A DNA stretch of 64,000 nt, from the NCBI GenBank assembly GCA_020346605.1, contig CP070784.1, positions 835,222-899,221 on the forward strand, written 5' to 3'. Positions 16,610-24,146 of this stretch are shown here, piece after piece. The DNA is from Candidatus Bathyarchaeota archaeon. Lineage in GTDB: Archaea > Thermoproteota > Bathyarchaeia > TCS64. Every line of letters starts with the position of its first letter. Position 1 is the stretch's first letter. The notes under the pieces were generated by a model. That model was not told the origin of the DNA and made no database searches. It worked only from the letters and a program-made list of their open reading frames with translations. The translations under genes and the position numbers were made by a program.

Positions 16610-16640
16610 CTAGGATCACGATGAAATACGTCGAAGCGAA

Positions 16641-16655
16641 GAAAAGGGTTGGGGA
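16641..16655 (-). promoter_or_regulatory. Shared upstream element of copy B
   Basis: The coding strand reads TCCCCAACCCTTTTC, ending 31 nt before the ATG of copy B. It also lies 11 nt after the stop of copy C, so a terminator role for C is equally possible. Confidence 0.5.
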
Positions 16656-16666
16656 TACTGAGGGGA

Positions 16667-17158
16667 TTAGGTCTTGAGTTCTTGGTGTTCATCCATGTAC
16701 TTGATGAGTTCCTTGCATACGTACACGGTTTCACTCCACAAGCGAGGCATATTGTAGTATTCCTTTGCTTCCTCAAGCATCGGTTCAATTACGTTCTCGT
16801 AAAACATCCTCGTGAGACCAGCCCACATCAAGGCTACTAGATGTATGTCGATATACCCGGTTTTGACTAGGACGCCCAATCCCTCGTAGAAACCGATGTG
16901 TACATCAAACATTTTTCTGAATCTCTCGTCTGAAGCATATCTTTCCTGATACTCATCGAGGCCAGATATTTTTTCTGGGAAAAAGGGTTTGCTGGAGTCA
17001 AGACCTTTGATGTCATTTTTCCAGCTGTTGTACATCTGCATGAAGAGCTGGGCCTGTCGGGTTTCTCTCTGGTTTCTGATGTTTAATGCGTAGTAGATTG
17101 CCGCAATGCTTACGCTGAGGGCTGGAATTACCTGTAGAACCGTCTCAAGAGTAACCAT
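16667..17158 (-). CDS. DUF4760-like single-pass membrane protein, copy C
   Basis: The 163-residue protein opens with MVTLETVLQVIPALSVSIAAIYYALNIRNQRETRQAQLFMQ, that is, one membrane segment followed directly by the family's ETRQAQLFMQ helix (A and B carry an extra 6-11 residues here). The soluble part has GLGVLVKTGYIDIHLV and an EYYNMPRLWSETVYVCKELIKYMDEHQEL tail. The ATG at 17158 is chosen because the ATGGTT start aligns with the other copies. It lies 57 nt upstream of copy B on the same strand, so the two may be co-transcribed. Confidence 0.75.
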   Translation of the reverse strand: MVTLETVLQVIPALSVSIAAIYYALNIRNQRETRQAQLFMQMYNSWKNDIKGLDSSKPFFPEKISGLDEYQERYASDERFRKMFDVHIGFYEGLGVLVKTGYIDIHLVALMWAGLTRMFYENVIEPMLEEAKEYYNMPRLWSETVYVCKELIKYMDEHQELKT

Positions 17159-17192
17159 AGACAATCACAGTGATGCATATTGTGGAAGTGTG

Positions 17193-17208
17193 GAAAAGAG
17201 TATGGGGA
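17193..17208 (-). promoter_or_regulatory. Shared upstream element of copy C
   Basis: The coding strand reads TCCCCATACTCTTTTC, ending 34 nt before the ATG of copy C. It is one base longer than in the other copies. Confidence 0.45.
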
Positions 17209-17244
17209 GATGTGCTGGATGGAGGATGAAGAGATGTGGAGGGG

Positions 17245-17415
17245 TCACTGGTCTGGTATGTACTTGAAGAGTGTGGCCGGCAGTAACCATGGATTCCCGA
17301 TCTTCTCCCCGTGTTCGATGAGCCTGTGGATCATGTGTTCCCAGTCCCTCATGAAGCTGGGCGTGTAGTATCGTCTCCTCTGCTCCTCGATCACGTCCTT
17401 CCATTGCGCGCGCAA
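17245..17415 (-). pseudogene. Truncated C-terminal remnant of a fifth DUF4760-like copy
   Basis: A 56-codon frame ends at TGA 17245 and reads QWKDVIEEQRRRYYTPSFMR then DWEHMIHRLIEHGEKIGN. This aligns with the C-terminal end of copy D (MWDKFKSVILKQREIYNLPD, then the EYLAGEIERYRDEIG tail) and with VWEKIGPISKEMRRRFNRPD in copy A. The N-terminal two-thirds, including the membrane segment, are missing. The homology stops precisely at the palindrome TGCGCGCGCA (17405-17414). A TTG at 17415 could start translation of the fragment, but a function is doubtful. Confidence 0.6.
17405..17414. repeat. (GC)n palindrome at the break of a truncated gene
   Basis: TGCGCGCGCA marks the point where homology of the fifth DUF4760-like copy begins. 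The 17-base segment 17398-17414 is identical to 14236-14252. Confidence 0.55.
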
Positions 17416-17505
17416 GCTGTTAAAAGAGTGTTAGGATAAAGTGCGGGTGCGAGGGACAATAATTATATGAACATTATACCTCAAGACAGGTGAGGCTGTT
17501 CTGAA

Positions 17506-18219
17506 ATGAGCGAACGTGTAAAGAGAGGAGATCCCCGCCTCCACGTCGAGGACATCAAGTACCCCGGCGAGACGGGCGACATTCACGCGCACTACGCACG
17601 GCCCAAGGGAGAGGAGACGCTCCCTGGGGTCGTCGTCATCTCCGAGATCTGGGGGCTGGTCCCCCACATCGAGGACGTGGCGAGGCGGGCGGCTCTGGAG
17701 GGGTTCCTCGCCCTAGCCCCCGACCCCCTCTCCCACCTTGGGGGCACCCCGAAGGACACCGAGGAGGCTGTGAAGATGATGAGGGGGCTCGACGCCGAGG
17801 AGACGACGAAGAACCTCGTCGCCGCCGTCGAGTACCTGAAGACCCACCCCCAGTCCACGGGAAAGGTGGGGGTCACCGGCTTCTGTTGGGGAGGCGGCAT
17901 GACCAACCAGGTCGCCGTCAACACCGCTGACGTGCAAGCGGCGGCCCCCTTCTACGGCAGGCAGCCGGCCCCCGAGGACGTCCCCAGGATAAAGGCGTCC
18001 ATCCTCGCCCACTACGCAGAGGACGACGAGCGCATCAACGCGGGCATCCCCGCCTTCGAGGCAGCCTTGAAGGAGGCCGGTATCGAGCACGAAGTACACA
18101 CCTACAAGGGGACCAAGCACGGCTTTTACAACGACACGGGTCAACGATACCACGAGGAGGCCGCAAAGCTCGCTTGGGGGCGGACGATGGCCTTCTTCAA
18201 GGAGAAGCTGAAGACCTAA
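17506..18219 (+). CDS. Dienelactone hydrolase family protein
   Basis: The 237-residue alpha/beta hydrolase has the dienelactone hydrolase triad: Cys127 in GFCWGGG, Asp173 or 174 in HYAEDDERI, and His205 in GTKHGFYND. The early conserved Glu is in ISEIWGLVPHI. The family hydrolyses dienelactone in aromatic catabolism but also many other esters and lactones; no aromatic-degradation genes are nearby, so the substrate is open. A TATA-like AATTATATGAAC lies at about 17460. It converges with the radical SAM gene, separated by a T-rich stretch. Confidence 0.9.
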   Translation: MSERVKRGDPRLHVEDIKYPGETGDIHAHYARPKGEETLPGVVVISEIWGLVPHIEDVARRAALEGFLALAPDPLSHLGGTPKDTEEAVKMMRGLDAEETTKNLVAAVEYLKTHPQSTGKVGVTGFCWGGGMTNQVAVNTADVQAAAPFYGRQPAPEDVPRIKASILAHYAEDDERINAGIPAFEAALKEAGIEHEVHTYKGTKHGFYNDTGQRYHEEAAKLAWGRTMAFFKEKLKT

Positions 18220-18233
18220 ACCCCTCTTTTTCC

Positions 18234-19376
18234 TTAGGCGTCCTGACGCCTCCATAGGGCGGCGACCTCCGAGACGAAGGGCCGACAATGGTTGAAGAAG
18301 CGCCTGTAGCCGAGGCATAGGTAGTTTAGCCCCGGCTCCTCGTCCGGGGTGGTGGCGAAGCGGTTCTTCGGGCACTCGCCGTTGCACATAGCCCTCACAT
18401 CGCACTCCCGGCAAAAGCGGGGGAGAGTCCCCAGTTTGGATTCACCGAACGCCCTTTGCGCCGGGCTCTCCAGCAGTTCGACGAGGGGGGTCTCCATTAT
18501 GTTCCCGAGGCGATGCCCATTGTCGACGTAGTGGTCGCACGAGTAGAAGTCTCCGTTGTGCTCCACGACGGGGATGTCGCCGCAAGTGGGCCGGAAGATG
18601 CACAGCGAATGCTCCTGGTCGAAGGCGGTCCTGACTGCCTCTTCGAATATCTGCACCTTGACCCGCCCGATGTCTTGGTCCCTCCACTCGTCGAAGATGG
18701 CGCAGAGGAACTCCCCCCAGGCCTCGGACGGCACGCTGATGGGGCTGACGCCGCCTCTGGCATCGGGCTGAGGCTCGACCATGGGCAGGAAGGAGATGTA
18801 ACGGGCGTTGATCTGCTTGAGGAAGCGGTAGACCTGAATGGGGAACCGGACGTTGTGTGCGTTCACCACACAGAGGATGTCTGTGTAGACCCCGTGCTCC
18901 TGCAATAGTTCATACCCCTGCATCGTCCGCTCGTGGGTGGGCTTACCATCCTTGGTGACGCGATACCTGTCATGCATCTCCCGCGGACCATCCAGGCTGA
19001 GCCCGACGGCGAATCCCTCCGTCGCAAAGAAGCGGCACCAGCCCTCATCGAGGAGGGTCCCGTTGGTCTGGATCCCGTTGACGATGCGCTGGCCTGGGGG
19101 CCGATGCCTGCGCTGCAGCTCCACGATCCTGCGGAAATAGTCCAAGCCCAGAACGGTCGGCTCCCCGCCGTGCCAGGAGAACCCGATCACTGGCCCCGGG
19201 GATGCCTCGATGTGCTGGACGATGTACTCCTCCAGGACTTCGTCGAACATGCGGAACTGTTCGCCCTCAGGATATAGGTGCTCCTTCTCCAGGTAGTAGC
19301 AGTAGCGGCAGTCCAGGTTGCAGATGGAGCCGATCGGTTTTGCGAAGACCTGGAATTCGCGGGAAGCTTTGACCAT
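18234..19376 (-). CDS. Anaerobic sulfatase-maturating enzyme-type radical SAM/SPASM protein
   Basis: The 380-residue protein starts FQVFAKPIGSICNLDCRYCYYLEKEHLY, placing the radical SAM cluster on Cys19, Cys23 and Cys26. The C-terminal SPASM region carries the auxiliary-cluster cysteines (LCIFRPTCGD, FYSCDHYVD, FCRECDVRAMCNGEC, LCLG). The Asp in CDHYVD matches the catalytic Asp of anSMEs. anSMEs oxidise a Cys or Ser of sulfatases to formylglycine. The only sulfatase-fold gene in the window (12710) has Thr at that place, so the client is either elsewhere or unusual. A (GC)n tract sits at 19408-19416, upstream of the start. Confidence 0.87.
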   Translation of the reverse strand: MVKASREFQVFAKPIGSICNLDCRYCYYLEKEHLYPEGEQFRMFDEVLEEYIVQHIEASPGPVIGFSWHGGEPTVLGLDYFRRIVELQRRHRPPGQRIVNGIQTNGTLLDEGWCRFFATEGFAVGLSLDGPREMHDRYRVTKDGKPTHERTMQGYELLQEHGVYTDILCVVNAHNVRFPIQVYRFLKQINARYISFLPMVEPQPDARGGVSPISVPSEAWGEFLCAIFDEWRDQDIGRVKVQIFEEAVRTAFDQEHSLCIFRPTCGDIPVVEHNGDFYSCDHYVDNGHRLGNIMETPLVELLESPAQRAFGESKLGTLPRFCRECDVRAMCNGECPKNRFATTPDEEPGLNYLCLGYRRFFNHCRPFVSEVAALWRRQDA

Positions 19377-19510
19377 TGCATTATCTACTGTTTAACTTGG
19401 TATTATTACGCGCGCACTTTCTTGAGTGTTAACTGAATAATCATCTTAGATTCGGAGTGGAGACAGGTGGAAGTTAAGAAAAGAGCATGGAGTTGTTTGT
19501 CCACAACATT

Positions 19511-20062
19511 TCATGGATCTTGGACAGGATAACTTCCGTATCCTTTTGGGATTTCTGTAGAGATACCGATCTCGTCCCTGTACCGCTCAATCTCTCCAGC
19601 GAGATACTCGAACCAGATACAAAAATCAGGAAGGTTGTAGATTTCCCTCTGTTTCAATATTACTGATTTGAACTTGTCCCACATCCAAAGCGTGAACTGG
19701 GCGGTTATGGCATTCACCGTTTTAACGTCGATGACTCCTTCGTGGAGTAGCCAACCAATTCGATTGTAGAAATACCAGATGGGATACCTCTTACCAAAGT
19801 TCTCGATATTTCTATCCGAGCCGTACTTTCTCTCGAAGTCGTCATAGTCCTCCCAATCCATCTTGTAGAGCTCCATCATTTGTATCAATCTCTTCTCTTG
19901 ATGTAACTCATTAGTCAGCTCCATGAAGGCTTGTGTCCGCCGTGTTTCTAGCTGCATCTGCTGCGTCTTGTTTGCGTTTCTGAGTACGCTTGCATAGTAG
20001 GCTATCGAGGCTGCGATGCTCAGTCCTGCACAGATGATGGATAACGCCTGATAGTCAACCAT
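19511..20062 (-). CDS. DUF4760-like single-pass membrane protein, copy D
   Basis: The 183-residue protein has an N-terminal membrane segment (about residues 6-27, LSIICAGLSIAASIAYYASVL), the RNANKTQQMQLETRRTQAFMEL helix, WEDYDDFERKYG, and a soluble end with IGWLLHEGVIDVKTVNAI and WFEYLAGEIERYRDEIG. The ATG at 20062 is chosen because it matches the ATGGTTGA start of copy B; the frame also remains open to 20071. This is the copy most distant from the others and seems fully intact. Confidence 0.75.
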   Translation of the reverse strand: MVDYQALSIICAGLSIAASIAYYASVLRNANKTQQMQLETRRTQAFMELTNELHQEKRLIQMMELYKMDWEDYDDFERKYGSDRNIENFGKRYPIWYFYNRIGWLLHEGVIDVKTVNAITAQFTLWMWDKFKSVILKQREIYNLPDFCIWFEYLAGEIERYRDEIGISTEIPKGYGSYPVQDP

Positions 20063-20095
20063 CAAACTCACAGTCTAGGATTGGGGTGAAGTGAA

Positions 20096-20110
20096 GAAAA
20101 GTGTTGGGGA
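20096..20110 (-). promoter_or_regulatory. Shared upstream element of copy D
   Basis: The coding strand reads TCCCCAACACTTTTC, ending 33 nt before the ATG of copy D. The upstream same-strand gene ends about 87 nt away, which makes the terminator explanation weaker here than for copies B and C. Confidence 0.5.
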
Positions 20111-20196
20111 AGAGAGAAGGCCGTGAAACAGGTCGGAAATCTGCACTCTGGTCCCCCGACCTTGCTCTTTTCTCCGTTAGACATGCGGAGATGTTC

Positions 20197-20706
20197 TTAG
20201 AAGACGTAAGGGATTAACTTCTTCGTCCTCTTCCTGTACTCCTCGTACTCATCCCCAAACTCCTCCACCAGCATCTCCTCCTCGATGGGGATCCGGAACA
20301 GTAGGAACAGGTTGCCCAAGAGGACGATCGCGGAACCGTACGCGCTAGAGAGGACCAGGGCGACACCCAGGTTCCTAGCCATCTCCCCGAGGTAGAGGGG
20401 GTGGCGGATGTGCCTGTAGACCCCGTCGGTTACGAGCCTCTGGTCCTCCACGATCTGGAGGCGCGAGCTGCTCACCAGGCCGAAGCCCGCCTTCATCAGC
20501 GTCCTCCTGCTCGTGAGCCTCAGTACACCCCCGAAGACGAGCAGCGCGACGCCTGTCACGGTCCAGGCGTTCAGCTGGAACCTGAGGCCTTGGAACTTCC
20601 AGAAGTCGTAAACCGCGACCACCCAGCCCGCCATTACGATGAGGAGGAAGGGCACGCTGGCCCAGTCCTCCTTGAGCCCCAGCTTCCTCGGTATCCTCTC
20701 GCCCAT
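20197..20706 (-). CDS. Isoprenylcysteine/phospholipid-type membrane methyltransferase
   Basis: The protein of about 169 residues has four hydrophobic segments and the ICMT/PEMT signature at the C-terminus: GVYRHIRHPLYLGEMARNLGVAL and PIEEEMLVEEFGDEYEEYRKRTKKLIPYVF. These bind SAM and the lipid-facing acceptor. Family members methylate isoprenylcysteines, lipids or other hydrophobic acceptors; in archaea the acceptor is unknown. ATG 20706 is preferred over GTG 20724 because the TATA-like TTATAA at 20741-20746 would place transcription start near 20717. A second, shorter member is at 36627. Confidence 0.83.
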   Translation of the reverse strand: MGERIPRKLGLKEDWASVPFLLIVMAGWVVAVYDFWKFQGLRFQLNAWTVTGVALLVFGGVLRLTSRRTLMKAGFGLVSSSRLQIVEDQRLVTDGVYRHIRHPLYLGEMARNLGVALVLSSAYGSAIVLLGNLFLLFRIPIEEEMLVEEFGDEYEEYRKRTKKLIPYVF

Positions 20707-20851
20707 GCGATCTGCCCAGGGCACCCTCCTTCAGGACCAGTTATAAGTCCTTGTACAGCGCACTGCTGGGAAGACATTAATCATCATGAATTACACGAAA
20801 ATTATTGATGCGCTCGCCCCTCTCCCTTGGAGAAGGGGTTCTTTACCAGTA

Positions 20852-21258
20852 TCAAATATCCTCCCAAGTATGTATGAAGTCGCAGCAGTCATCTCCCCTC
20901 ACCAGCGTCTTGGTGCGCCTCATCTTCAGTTTGGGGTTCATCGCCTGGACCAGGGCGAAGTCGGGCTTGCAGTTCCAAAGGTAGCCGATGTCCGCGACTC
21001 CCATCTCAGACCACGTCTCCGCCCAGAGGCACCGATTCCTCCCCGACGGCTCTGTGGATGCCCTCAACAGTCATAAGGGTGGCGGCTTTCTCGATGATCA
21101 AGTGAGGCCTCTCCCTACCGATGGCCCTCTCCAACTCCCTAACGAGGTCGACGATGCCCTGATGCGGGAGGGGCATAGGGGACTTTTAGAGCTATCTGAA
21201 TGTGACACCTGCCTTCTCTTCCCATCTGTCTGGAACATCGGAAGACATGGTTTAGGAC
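20852..21258 (-). pseudogene. Degenerate L-2-amino-thiazoline-4-carboxylate (ATC) hydrolase-like gene
   Basis: The C-terminal 60 codons spell CLWAETWSEMGVADIGYLWN, CKPDFALVQAMNPKLKMRRT and KTLVRGDDCCDFIHTWED. The GDDCCDF motif and the preceding R-TKT-L are markers of the ATC hydrolase family. Upstream pieces MSSDVPDRWEEKAGV and RERPHLIIEKAATLMTVEG are in another frame and carry in-frame TAG, TAA and TGA. Compared with the family length (about 150-200 residues) an internal portion seems missing. The gene is dead. ATC hydrolases cleave a cyclic cysteine precursor, but many relatives are only annotated by similarity. Confidence 0.7.
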
Positions 21259-21495
21259 AGCTCCATGAAAATTTTATTATTCGCACAAAGGTGGGAGAGG
21301 CGTAGTCCACGCGCGGCCACGAAGTGCTGGGACCATAGAGGGGGTAGGGTAGAACGATCTGAGCTGATCCCGCCCTCCGATCAAGGAAAGGACGATGAAA
21401 ACTCAGCCGATGGGGAACTATTCCTCACCGAAACGTGCTCATGAGCAACATATTCCGGGGAAAACGCTAATCGCGGGCTAGTGCTGCCCCCCAGC

Positions 21496-21505
21496 AATAT
21501 TTAAT
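21496..21505 (+). promoter_or_regulatory. TATA box of the information-processing operon
   Basis: ATATTTAATA lies 32-41 nt before the L10e ATG, in a 278-nt gene-free stretch (21259-21536). The rest of that stretch shows no coding frame and no tRNA-like fold that I can recognise. Confidence 0.55.
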
Positions 21506-21536
21506 AGACCCTAACCCACAGGCATGGTGGAAAACC

Positions 21537-22034
21537 ATGAAGGCCCGCAACTTCAGGGAGATCAAGGGGATGCCCTACACCCGCAGAAAGTACATGGGCG
21601 GCATCCCTGGCTCCAAGATCGTCAAGTTCACCATGGGCAACCCCAGCGCCGACTTCGGGCTCACCCTAGAGCTCGTCAACCTCAAGGACGGCCAGATCCG
21701 ACACAACGCCCTCGAATCCGCACGCATCGCCGCCAACAGGGTCCTCGAGGGAGCCCTCGGCAGGGATAACTTCTTCCTCAAGATCATACCCTACCCCCAC
21801 AGGGTCCTCCGTGAGCACAAGCGCATCAACGTCGCCCAGGCAGACAGGTTCCAGGAGGGGATGAAGAAGGCCTACGGCAAGCCCGTCGGCATCGCCGCGG
21901 CCGTGAAGCGGGGAGCCCCAATCCTCATAGCCAAGGTGAACGAGGCCGACGTGGAGACAGCCAAGATGGCCCTCAAGAGGGCGTCGGACAAGTTCCCCGT
22001 CCCCTGCAGGATCTTCATCAAGAGGAACAACTGA
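21537..22034 (+). CDS. rpl10e: Large-subunit ribosomal protein L10e (L16 family)
   Basis: The 165-residue protein starts MKARNFREIKGMPYTRRKYM and contains FFLKIIPYPHRVLREHKRINVAQADRFQEGMKKAYGKP, typical of archaeal L10e. It binds 23S rRNA near the tRNA acceptor ends in the central protuberance. The length is usual for archaea. It is the first gene of the block extending to Nop10. Confidence 0.95.
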   Translation: MKARNFREIKGMPYTRRKYMGGIPGSKIVKFTMGNPSADFGLTLELVNLKDGQIRHNALESARIAANRVLEGALGRDNFFLKIIPYPHRVLREHKRINVAQADRFQEGMKKAYGKPVGIAAAVKRGAPILIAKVNEADVETAKMALKRASDKFPVPCRIFIKRNN

Positions 22035-22140
22035 CCCCACCAATCAGTTCTACGGCCCCGAAGGCGAAAACAGGACCAGAGGGCACCCTACACCCGCCAA
22101 AGGATAAAAACAGGGAGCCCACAGCCCTCATAGAGACCCC

Positions 22141-23139
22141 ATGTACAAGATGGAAACCGAGAGGGTCACCCAAGAGATCAGGCGCAGAGGCGCGAAGAGG
22201 GTACTGGTCCAGCTCCCAGACGGCCTCCGCCCCGCCGCCTTGACCCTCGCCGAGACACTGAAGGAAACGACGGGAGCCGAGATCATCCTCAGCGGAGACT
22301 CCTGCTACGGCGCCTGCGACCTCTCCCTCAACCAGGCCGACGCCATCGGAGCCGACCTCATAATACACTACGGCCACAGCCCCATGATGAAGACCGAGAT
22401 CCCAGTCGTCTACGTCGAGGCTCACATCGACTTCCCCGTGAAGCCCCTTGTCGACGAACTCCTCCCCCACATCGAGGGATGGAGCACCGTGGGCCTAACC
22501 GCCACAGTCCAGCACGCCCACAAACTCGCCGAAGTCGCAGAAGCCCTGGAAAGCACAGGGCGCAGGTGCCTCACCGGGAAAGGCAGAGGCAGCACACCGC
22601 ACGACGGCCAGATCCTCGGCTGCGACTACGCTTCTGCTGCAACAATCGCCGACGACATCGACGGCTACGTGTACATCGGAGCCGGCAGGTTCCACCCTCT
22701 CGGCCTCGGCATCTCCACAGGCAAGCCTATCGCCATGGCGAACCCCTACCTGATGACAGCAGACAGACTGAACGACAAAGATGTTATGCGACTCGCCATG
22801 AAGAGGATGGCAGCGATAACGGCGGCCAAGGAGGCCAGCAGATACGGGGTAATCGTCAGCCTGAAGCCTGGCCAGTACCGGCTGGAGGCCGCACGGGCGC
22901 TGGTAAGCCGGTTAGAGAAGATGGGGAAGCGGGCGACCGTGATCTGCCTCGACGAGGCGGGTACCATAAGCCTGGGCAACTTCACCGAGGCGGAGGCCTT
23001 CATAGACACCGCCTGCCCCAGGATCGCCGTCGACGGCGTCGCCGACATCTCCAAACCTATCCTGACCACGGTCGAGACCCAGGTCATGCTCGGGGACAGG
23101 AAGTGGGAGGACGTCTGGGGCAGCTCCTACTTAGACTGA
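22141..23139 (+). CDS. dph2: Diphthamide biosynthesis enzyme Dph2 (radical SAM-like 3-amino-3-carboxypropyl transferase)
   Basis: The 332-residue protein matches the archaeal Dph2 homodimer subunit, which uses a [4Fe-4S] cluster and SAM to modify a His of elongation factor 2. The first cluster Cys is in GDSCYGACDL, the second in LGCDYASA (or in RRCLTGKG) and the third in DTACPRIAVDG. The KRVLVQLPDGL opening is conserved in the family. It lies 106 nt after L10e. Confidence 0.93.
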   Translation: MYKMETERVTQEIRRRGAKRVLVQLPDGLRPAALTLAETLKETTGAEIILSGDSCYGACDLSLNQADAIGADLIIHYGHSPMMKTEIPVVYVEAHIDFPVKPLVDELLPHIEGWSTVGLTATVQHAHKLAEVAEALESTGRRCLTGKGRGSTPHDGQILGCDYASAATIADDIDGYVYIGAGRFHPLGLGISTGKPIAMANPYLMTADRLNDKDVMRLAMKRMAAITAAKEASRYGVIVSLKPGQYRLEAARALVSRLEKMGKRATVICLDEAGTISLGNFTEAEAFIDTACPRIAVDGVADISKPILTTVETQVMLGDRKWEDVWGSSYLD

Positions 23140-23247
23140 CCCGTACATCACAGGGTTTATAATTGAGAGTAACAATAAGGAGCCGTGCCCCAGAGACCTG
23201 AAAAAAACCACACAGACGGTCTCACCGGTGCAAGAGATGTCTAAACG

Positions 23248-23823
23248 ATGTCAAAGGATGCCATGAAGGACAGGGACGTCCTCCCGGGAGACGACCTCGC
23301 AGTCATGGAGGTGTTCGAGGATGGCCCTGGGACGTACCAGCAAGCCGGCCTCGTTAGGTCCGAGGAACTGGGGAAAGCCCACTATAACCTCGAGAATAGG
23401 CGCGTCGAGGTGGAGAAGAAGACCAGAGAACTGGTCCTCCCCGAGGAGGGGCTCGACGTCGTGGCCGAGGCCGGCTCGGTGATGAGGAGGGACGGTCGGG
23501 TCGACATCTTCATGATCGACGGCAAGAGGGTCTACGTGCCCTACACTGGAGTGATCCACTTATCCGACGCCGGGTCGGGCTTCGCAAGGGACATGGGGAT
23601 GGCCCTCAGGAACGGAGACATCGTGAAGGCCAAGATTATAAACGTGAAGAACAGGATGGTCCAGCTCTCCATCAGGGGCCCGGAGTATGGTGTCGTCTAC
23701 GCCTATTGCTCGCGATGTGGGACCCTGCTGGAGCTGAGCCAGGGACGCCTGCACTGCCCCAATTGCGACCGCGCTGAGCGAAGGAAGATCGCCAAGACCT
23801 ACGGCACGGAGGAGCTGACATGA
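23248..23823 (+). CDS. csl4: Exosome RNA-binding subunit Csl4
   Basis: The 191-residue protein has three parts. An N-terminal barrel starts LPGDDLAVMEVFEDGPGTYQ. A central S1 domain (about residues 65-145) contains the region GVIHLSDAGSGFARDMGMAL and GDIVKAKIINVKNRMVQLSI. The C-terminus is a zinc ribbon with two C-x2-C pairs (YCSRCGTLLEL and LHCPNCDRAE). Csl4 caps the archaeal exosome, recruiting RNA substrates. The stop overlaps the rpoL start by four bases (ATGA), showing translational coupling. Confidence 0.94.
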   Translation: MSKDAMKDRDVLPGDDLAVMEVFEDGPGTYQQAGLVRSEELGKAHYNLENRRVEVEKKTRELVLPEEGLDVVAEAGSVMRRDGRVDIFMIDGKRVYVPYTGVIHLSDAGSGFARDMGMALRNGDIVKAKIINVKNRMVQLSIRGPEYGVVYAYCSRCGTLLELSQGRLHCPNCDRAERRKIAKTYGTEELT

Positions 23824-24104
23824 AGCTCAAGATACTAAGTGAGGACAAGAACAGCATCGAGATCATGGTCGGCGGCGAGGGTCACACACTGCTAAACCTC
23901 CTCCAGAGCTCCCTACTCTCCTACAAAAGCGTGAGCCTGGCAGGATACGCCAAGCCCCACCCCCTAATGGACCACGCGGTCCTGTACCTGACCACGAAGA
24001 GGAACAGGGACCAGAAGAAGGTCCTCATAGACGCCACAGGGAACGCCAAGAAGAGGATGGAAGAGTTCCTCACCAAGTTCAACGACCAGGTAGCGAATTC
24101 CTAG
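23820..24104 (+). CDS. rpoL: RNA polymerase subunit L (Rpo11)
   Basis: The 94-residue protein shows the RpoL signature MKLKILSEDKNSIEIMVGGEGHTLLNLLQSSLL and YAKPHPLMDHAVLYLTTKR. RpoL pairs with RpoD in the alpha-like assembly platform of archaeal RNA polymerase. It overlaps csl4 by four bases. Confidence 0.94.
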   Translation: MKLKILSEDKNSIEIMVGGEGHTLLNLLQSSLLSYKSVSLAGYAKPHPLMDHAVLYLTTKRNRDQKKVLIDATGNAKKRMEEFLTKFNDQVANS

Positions 24105-24146
24105 CAGACAGGCTCCACAGCCTCAGCCTGGGACGGCGAGATAAGG

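Noticed and set aside
21340..21470. Possible C/D-box guide RNA before the L10e gene
   Set aside because: A GATGA-like C box and CTGA-like D boxes are present, but order and spacing do not form a convincing pair.
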